Assembly: GCA_016869765.1 (NCBI GenBank) | Contig: VGES01000034.1 | Location: forward strand, 1 to 40,078 | Length of the DNA stretch: 40,078 nucleotides | Direction: 5' to 3' | DNA from: Alphaproteobacteria bacterium | Lineage (GTDB): Bacteria > Pseudomonadota > Alphaproteobacteria > SHVP01 | Part shown: positions 36,154 to 40,078 of the stretch, piece after piece | Layout: every line of letters starts with the position of its first letter | How positions within the stretch are numbered: the first letter of the stretch is position 1 | The notes under the pieces: model-generated | Databases searched by the model: none | What the model saw: only the letters and a program-made list of their open reading frames with translations | What the model was told of the DNA's origin: nothing | Translations under genes and position numbers: made by a program

Positions 36154-37521
36154 TTAGGTGCGGTAACAGACGTGTTTGACGGCGGACATGATCTTCTGTG
36201 GGCTCGGCAGGGCGAGCGCCTCGAGGTTGGCGGCGTAGGGCATCGGCACGTCTTCGCCCGTCACCCGCACCATCGGGGCGTCGAGGTCGTCGAAGGCGTC
36301 TTCCATCAGGATGGCGGCGATCTCCGAACAGATGCCGCACGCCGGCCAGCCCTCCTCGACGGCGACGATGCGGTTGGTCTTCTTCACCGAGGTGACGATG
36401 GCGGCGCGATCGAGCGGACGCAACGTGCGCAGGTCGATGACTTCGGCGTCGATCCCCTCCTCGGCCAACTGTTCGGCGGCCTTGAGCGCGTCGCGCACCT
36501 GGATCGAGAACGCGACGATGGTCACGTCCTTGCCCGGGCGGACCACGCGGGCCCGGCCGATCGGCAGCACGAAGTCGTCGAGTTTGGGGACTTCGAACTC
36601 CTGGCCGTAGAGGATTTCGTTCTCGAGGAAGATCACCGGGTTGGGGTCGCGGATCGCCGCTTTCAGGAGGCCCTTGGCATCGGCCGCCGAATAGGGCGCG
36701 ATCACCTTGAGGCCGGGCACGCTCGCGTACCACGCCGCGAAGTTCTGCGAGTGCTGCGCCGCGACGCGCGCGGCGGCGCCGTTCGGCCCGCGGAACACGA
36801 TCGGCACGGGCATCGTGCCGCCCGACATGTAGAGTGTCTTGGCCGCCGAGTTGATGATGTGATCGATCGCCTGGAGGGCGAAGTTGAACGTCATGAACTC
36901 GACAATCGGCTTCAGGCCGCGGTACGCGGCGCCGACGCCGATGCCGGCGAAGCCGTGTTCGGTGATCGGCGTGTCGATGACGCGATCGGCGCCGAATTCG
37001 TCGAGCAGTCCCTGGCTCACCTTGTAGGCGCCCTGGTATTGCGCCACCTCCTCGCCCATCAGGAACACGTGCGGGTCGCGACGCATCTCTTCGGCCATCG
37101 CGTCACGCAGGGCCTGTCGGACCGAAAGTCGTTCCATGGCGGTTCCGGCGGGAACCTCGGGGTCGGTGGCAATTGCGGCGCTCGCGGGTTTGGCCACGGC
37201 GGCGCTCGCGGGGCTCGGCACCGTCGTGCCGACCGCCTTGGCCGGCGCCGCGGCCGTGGCGATCGCCGCGGCGCTTTCGCCCTCGGCCAGGAGTTGCGCG
37301 ATCACCGTGTTGACCGCGACGCCCTCGCTGCCCTCGGGCACGACGATCTTGCCGAGAATGCCTTCGTCGACGGCCTCGACCTCCATCGTCGCCTTGTCGG
37401 TTTCGACCTCGGCGATGACGTCGCCGGCCTTGATGCGATCGCCTTCCTTGACCAGCCACTTGGCGAGGTTGCCCTCGGTCATCGTCGGCGAGAGGGCCGG
37501 CATGAGAATCGCGGTCGGCAT
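36154..37521 (-). CDS. pdhB: Pyruvate dehydrogenase E1 beta with N-terminal lipoyl domain
   Basis: The 455-residue subunit carries an extra lipoyl domain (1-80, Lys43 in ETDKATMEV) joined by an Ala-rich linker to the E1-beta transketolase-like domain from about residue 130 ([43 protein letters not shown]). The fusion is known from alphaproteobacteria. The lipoyl domain is very similar to that of pdhC, suggesting an ancient copy or gene conversion. ATG 37521 has AGGAG overlapping the pdhA stop region; the longer frame lies within pdhA. Confidence 0.95.
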   Translation of the reverse strand: MPTAILMPALSPTMTEGNLAKWLVKEGDRIKAGDVIAEVETDKATMEVEAVDEGILGKIVVPEGSEGVAVNTVIAQLLAEGESAAAIATAAAPAKAVGTTVPSPASAAVAKPASAAIATDPEVPAGTAMERLSVRQALRDAMAEEMRRDPHVFLMGEEVAQYQGAYKVSQGLLDEFGADRVIDTPITEHGFAGIGVGAAYRGLKPIVEFMTFNFALQAIDHIINSAAKTLYMSGGTMPVPIVFRGPNGAAARVAAQHSQNFAAWYASVPGLKVIAPYSAADAKGLLKAAIRDPNPVIFLENEILYGQEFEVPKLDDFVLPIGRARVVRPGKDVTIVAFSIQVRDALKAAEQLAEEGIDAEVIDLRTLRPLDRAAIVTSVKKTNRIVAVEEGWPACGICSEIAAILMEDAFDDLDAPMVRVTGEDVPMPYAANLEALALPSPQKIMSAVKHVCYRT

Positions 37522-37529
37522 GCGGGCTC

Positions 37530-38546
37530 CTAGGCGCTGACGAGGATGTCGGTGTAGAGCTCGCTCGTCGCGGGCTCGGGACTCTGCTGCGCGAAGTCGG
37601 CGGCGTCGGTGACGATCGCCTTCACCTCCTTGTCGATCTCCTTGAGCTTGTCCTCGGTGGTCCATTCGAGGCGCAGCAGGAGATCGCGCACGTGGTCGAT
37701 CGGGTCGCGTTCGCGGCGCACCTTGTCGACCTCCTCGCGCGAGCGGTACTTGGCCGGATCCGACATCGAGTGGCCACGATAGCGGTACGTCATGGCTTCG
37801 AGGATGTAGGGCCCTTTGCCCGAACGGCAGTGCGCCACGGCTTTGCCGGCGGCGTCACGCACGGCGAGCACGTCCATGCCGTCGCACGGCGCACCGGGGA
37901 TGCCGAAGGCCTCGCCGCGTTTGTGGAACTTGGTCTGCACGGCGGAGCGCGAAACGGCGGTGCCCATGGCGTAGTTGTTGTTCTCGACCACGAAGATGAC
38001 GGGCAGCTTCCACAGCGCCGCCATGTTGTAGCTCTCGGCGACCTGGCCCTGGTTGGCGGCACCGTCGCCGAAATACGTGACCGAAATCTCGTTGTTCTTG
38101 AGGTAGCGGTTGGCGAAGGCGAGCCCGGCGCCGAGCGCGACCGAGGCGCCGACGATGCCGTGGCCGCCGTAGAAATTCTTGTCGCGGGCGAACATGTGCA
38201 TCGAGCCGCCCTTGCCGCGCGAGTAACCACCGGCCCGCCCGGTGAGTTCGGCCATGACGCCGCGGGCGGCCATGCCGCAGGCCAGCATGTGGCCGTGGTC
38301 GCGGTAGGTGGTGATCACCGCGTCCTTGTCGGTGAGCGCCGACTGGATGCCGACGACGACCGCCTCCTGGCCGATATAGAGATGGCAGAAGCCGCCGATC
38401 AGCCCCATGCCGTACATCTGGCCCGCCTTCTCCTCGAAGCGGCGGATCAAGAGCATCTCGCGGTAGTACTGGACCAGTTCGTCGGCGGTCGCTTCGACCT
38501 TGGGCGGCGGCTCGACGTTCTTCTTGCGCACCGGCTGGCTCACCAT
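37530..38546 (-). CDS. pdhA: Pyruvate dehydrogenase E1 alpha
   Basis: The 338-residue TPP-dependent subunit decarboxylates pyruvate. Features include [18 protein letters not shown], the TPP-Mg motif [18 protein letters not shown] with the closing ENNNYAMGT, and the phosphorylation-loop-like [20 protein letters not shown] prefer ATG 38546, preceded by GGGAGGGGAG, to the upstream ATG 38600, giving a normal N-terminus VSQPVRKK. It is first in the pdhA-pdhB-pdhC-lpd cluster. Confidence 0.95.
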   Translation of the reverse strand: MVSQPVRKKNVEPPPKVEATADELVQYYREMLLIRRFEEKAGQMYGMGLIGGFCHLYIGQEAVVVGIQSALTDKDAVITTYRDHGHMLACGMAARGVMAELTGRAGGYSRGKGGSMHMFARDKNFYGGHGIVGASVALGAGLAFANRYLKNNEISVTYFGDGAANQGQVAESYNMAALWKLPVIFVVENNNYAMGTAVSRSAVQTKFHKRGEAFGIPGAPCDGMDVLAVRDAAGKAVAHCRSGKGPYILEAMTYRYRGHSMSDPAKYRSREEVDKVRRERDPIDHVRDLLLRLEWTTEDKLKEIDKEVKAIVTDAADFAQQSPEPATSELYTDILVSA

Positions 38547-38600
38547 CACCACACTCCCCTCCCGGCCATACGGGCGGCCGAGGGGCGCCATGATAGGCAC

Positions 38601-38700
38601 GCGTCGGACCTAAGACGAATATTTTCTTTTGTAGTCTATGTATCTGAAACTACGCTAAAAAACGACAATTAACTGAGATTAAGTTAAGAACGAAAATCCT
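38601..38700 (-). promoter_or_regulatory. AT-rich upstream region of pdhA
   Basis: This stretch is strongly AT-rich compared with its surroundings and is the probable promoter region of the pdh operon. It holds the inverted repeat TTAACT-N7-AGTTAA (38669-38687) and a weaker one with arms GTAGT / ACTAC nearer the gene. On the minus strand TTGTCG (38668-38663) could be a -35, but the matching -10 (AGATAC at 17 bp) is poor, so the start site is uncertain. Confidence 0.5.
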
Positions 38701-38789
38701 CCCTCACCCGCTCGCTGCGCTCGCGACCTCTCCCGCCACGCGGGAGAGGTCGAACGGGCGGAGCGGAGCGACGACCGTTCGGGTGAGGG
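38701..38789. repeat. Nested palindromic element upstream of pdhA
   Basis: Three nested or adjacent stems are visible: outer arms CCCTCACCCG / CGGGTGAGGG (38701-38710, 38780-38789), an inner hairpin GACCTCTCCCGC / GCGGGAGAGGTC (38725-38736, 38740-38751, loop CAC), and CGAACGG / CCGTTCG (from 38751). The left 51 bp match the element at 34792-34840, with different bases in the stem tip that still pair. Confidence 0.88.
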
Positions 38790-38808
38790 CTAGCGCCAAC
38801 GCGGCGGA

Positions 38809-38961
38809 AGGCACGATGCCCCCCTCGCTCGCTACGCGAGCTGCTCCCCCCGGCTCGCTTCGCGGGGGGAGAGTTCTCGGCGAATCCTCCCCCGTGGAGC
38901 GTAGCGAGCGCAACGGGGGAGGTCGGCGCGAAGCGCCGGGAGGGGGTATCGTGTCGCACGC
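38809..38961. repeat. Tandem repeat copy A, palindrome-rich
   Basis: This 153-bp unit is repeated at 38988-39137 (offset 179 bp) with near identity. It contains hairpins GCTCGC-TAC-GCGAGC (38827-38841), CTCCCCCC / GGGGGGAG (38844-38871), CCTCCCCCGT / ACGGGGGAGG (38886-38922) and GGCGC-GAA-GCGCC (38925-38937). It lies in a 620-bp stretch without a credible gene between the FtsB-like gene and pdhA. Confidence 0.9.
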
Positions 38962-38987
38962 CCGCCGCGATGCTCCCCATGAGCATG

Positions 38988-39137
38988 AGGCACGCTGCCC
39001 CCCTCGCTCGCTACGCGAGCTGCTCCCCCCGGCTCGCTTCGCGGGGGGAGAGTTCTCGGCGAATCCTCCCCCGTGGAGCGTAGCGCAAACGGGGGAGGTC
39101 GGCGCGAAGCGCCGGGAGGGGGTATCGTGTCGCACGC
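38988..39137. repeat. Tandem repeat copy B, palindrome-rich
   Basis: This is the second copy of the 38809-38961 unit, 3 bp shorter. The main difference (GAGC-type bases missing after GTGGAGCGTAGC) lies in the loop of the CCTCCCCCGT / ACGGGGGAGG hairpin, so all stems are kept. The spacer between copies holds its own small hairpin ATGCTC / GAGCAT (38970-38986). Open frames running through both copies are repeat artefacts. Confidence 0.9.
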
Positions 39138-39167
39138 GTTCTTGAACGTAGCGAAGCGACCGACGCG

Positions 39168-39488
39168 CTAACGCGCGGCGCGGTCGAACAGGACGACTTC
39201 GTTCTTGGCGGCGTAGCCGAGGACGGCGCGGGCGCGCTCTTCCAGGAGGTCGCGATCGAGCCGATCGGGCTTCAACAGGCCGACGCGATGTTCGACCCGC
39301 TCGCGCTCGGAGCGCAGCACCGCCAGGCGCTGCTCGGCGCTCGCCACTTGTTCGGACAGGCGGAGGTAGGCGATCAGGCCGCGGTCGCCCTGCACGTAGT
39401 GCACGCCGAAATAAGCGATCGCGACCACACAGAAGAACGGCGCGATCGCGGCGCGGGCGTGACGACGAAGTTCCCGGGCAAGTCCCAT
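39168..39488 (-). CDS. FtsB/DivIC-like septum formation initiator protein
   Basis: The 106-residue bitopic membrane protein has a basic N-terminus, one hydrophobic segment (about 13-32), a coiled coil (about 40-75, leucine-rich heptads around EQRLAVLRSERERVEHRV), and a conserved tail (DLLEERARAVLGYAAKNEVVLF). This matches the FtsB/DivIC family, which joins FtsL and FtsQ at the division site. In alphaproteobacteria it is commonly found just upstream of pdhA, as here, but the pair is separated by about 620 bp of repeats. Confidence 0.87.
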   Translation of the reverse strand: MGLARELRRHARAAIAPFFCVVAIAYFGVHYVQGDRGLIAYLRLSEQVASAEQRLAVLRSERERVEHRVGLLKPDRLDRDLLEERARAVLGYAAKNEVVLFDRAAR

Positions 39489-39640
39489 GGACTCGCTTGA
39501 ATCACAGGCGATTCCCCGGGGTCAACCGCTTTGACTCCAGGAGCGAAACGCCTCCCGCAAAGACTCGCGTCGGTTGTCTTGGGGCACACCAGGGGTGGTG
39601 GTCCTTCGGAACATTCGAGAGTGTTCCGATAGATCGATCC
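39489..39640. other. Intergenic gap with a hairpin, FtsB-like gene upstream region
   Basis: This 152-bp gap should hold the promoter of the FtsB-like gene on the minus strand, but I cannot pick a clear -35/-10 pair. A perfect 8-bp stem TCGGAACA / TGTTCCGA (39606-39629) lies about 12 bp after the stop of the gene to the right; without a T-run it is only a weak terminator candidate. Confidence 0.4.
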
Positions 39641-40078
39641 CTACGCCGTCACCCTCATGAAGCGTTTGATCATCTCCGCAAGCTCGCGCCCAATCCGCAC
39701 GCCTTCCGTCGCCAACTCGTCGCGGCGTTTTTCGAGCTGTTGGACCTCCTGGAAGATCGGTCGGGAGGCGGTCGCGGTCGATTGTGCACCCAGGGTCGCC
39801 AACCGTTCGCCCATGCGTTGTTCCAGGGAAATGGTCGCTGCGACGTTCTGATCCAGCCGTTTGAGCAGCGCCTCGAGATCGGCCGGCCCGTTGTGGGGAG
39901 TCTTGGCGCGATCCTCGTCATAAAGCCTGCGCGCCCGCTGCAGGGCCTCCGCATGTTTGCTGCGAAACAGGGCGACGGTCTGGGAATCGACATAGGGCGC
40001 CGTACTCGGTCGATCCAAACGGTCGATCACTTGAGCAATGTAGGGACGCAATATTCGCGATTCCTCGATTCTTGCTTC
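39641..40078 (-). CDS. Coiled-coil protein of unknown function (runs off right edge)
   Basis: The frame is open from the right edge to TAG 39641-39643, giving at least 145 residues. A TTG at 40049-40051 could be a start, but the codons upstream (reading EARIEESRI) are also open and protein-like, so the N-terminus is probably outside the window. The sequence is helical and charged, with heptad-like stretches (IFQEVQQLEKRRDELATEGVRIGRELAEMIKRF) and no cysteines or membrane segment in the visible part. I do not recognise a family. Confidence 0.6.
   Translation of the reverse strand, partial: EARIEESRILRPYIAQVIDRLDRPSTAPYVDSQTVALFRSKHAEALQRARRLYDEDRAKTPHNGPADLEALLKRLDQNVAATISLEQRMGERLATLGAQSTATASRPIFQEVQQLEKRRDELATEGVRIGRELAEMIKRFMRVTA

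Noticed and set aside
32181-37533. Two open frames of about 900 codons antisense to lipA-lpd and pdhC-pdhB
   Set aside because: Both run through several well-identified genes on the other strand and their boundaries, and have shadow-like composition (runs of D, R, H, G). No motif is recognisable.
38809-39137. Possible CRISPR array
   Set aside because: There are only two long units, no short repeats with unique spacers, and no cas genes. It is a tandem duplication of a hairpin-rich element.
38783-39145. A 120-codon open frame through the palindromic repeats (and antisense counterparts)
   Set aside because: The translation repeats with the DNA repeat and is open in several frames on both strands, typical of GC-rich palindromic repeats rather than a gene.

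Overview
The window looks like a core chromosomal segment of a GC-rich alphaproteobacterium, most like Rhodospirillales. The main evidence is gene order. On the minus strand, dusB(nifR3)-ntrB-ntrC-ntrY-ntrX-trkA-dat-hfq-hflX is the conserved alphaproteobacterial nitrogen-regulation block. The pdhA-pdhB-pdhC-lpd-lipA-ratA(COQ10-like) order, with a lipoyl domain fused to E1-beta and an FtsB/DivIC-like gene upstream, is also typical. I saw no rRNA, tRNA, CRISPR array, insertion sequence or prophage. Genus-level placement is inference.

Layout. (1) About 0.1-11.5 kb, plus strand: cell-envelope genes (YdcF-like, MltB-like transglycosylase, RlpA, D,D-carboxypeptidase), then tmk-holB-metG-tatD-MBL hydrolase-Nudix, then a flippase-like membrane protein and mazG. 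Several of these genes overlap start to stop. The Nudix gene is split by a one-base frameshift. (2) About 11.4-25.7 kb, minus strand: dusB, ntrBC, ntrYX, trkA, dat, hfq and hflX, then groES-groEL (with a CIRCE operator, a heat-shock-like promoter and a strong terminator) and an inositol-monophosphatase-family gene convergent with mazG. (3) About 25.8-31.8 kb, plus strand: ispDF-pgpA-cinA(C-terminal type), followed by a tightly packed group of two medium-chain reductases flanking a Bcr/CflA-type MFS transporter, and a small secreted protein of unknown function. (4) About 31.8-38.5 kb, minus strand: the pyruvate dehydrogenase complex with lipoate synthase and a START-domain protein. (5) About 38.5-40.1 kb: an AT-rich pdhA upstream region, a 440-bp field of nested palindromes and a two-copy 179-bp tandem repeat, an FtsB-like gene, and a coiled-coil gene running off the right edge.

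How the genes fit together. The left block joins peptidoglycan turnover with housekeeping replication, translation and repair. The ntr block senses and transmits nitrogen status (NtrB/NtrC) and a second signal (NtrY/NtrX), and is followed by potassium uptake control, D-amino acid metabolism and Hfq. The pdh block builds the complex and supplies its lipoyl cofactor (LipA). The least explained parts are the reductase-transporter-reductase-secreted protein group, the structured palindromic repeats around the pdh operon, and a few inverted repeats in AT-rich islands that look like operators. No clearly novel defence or mobile system is visible.
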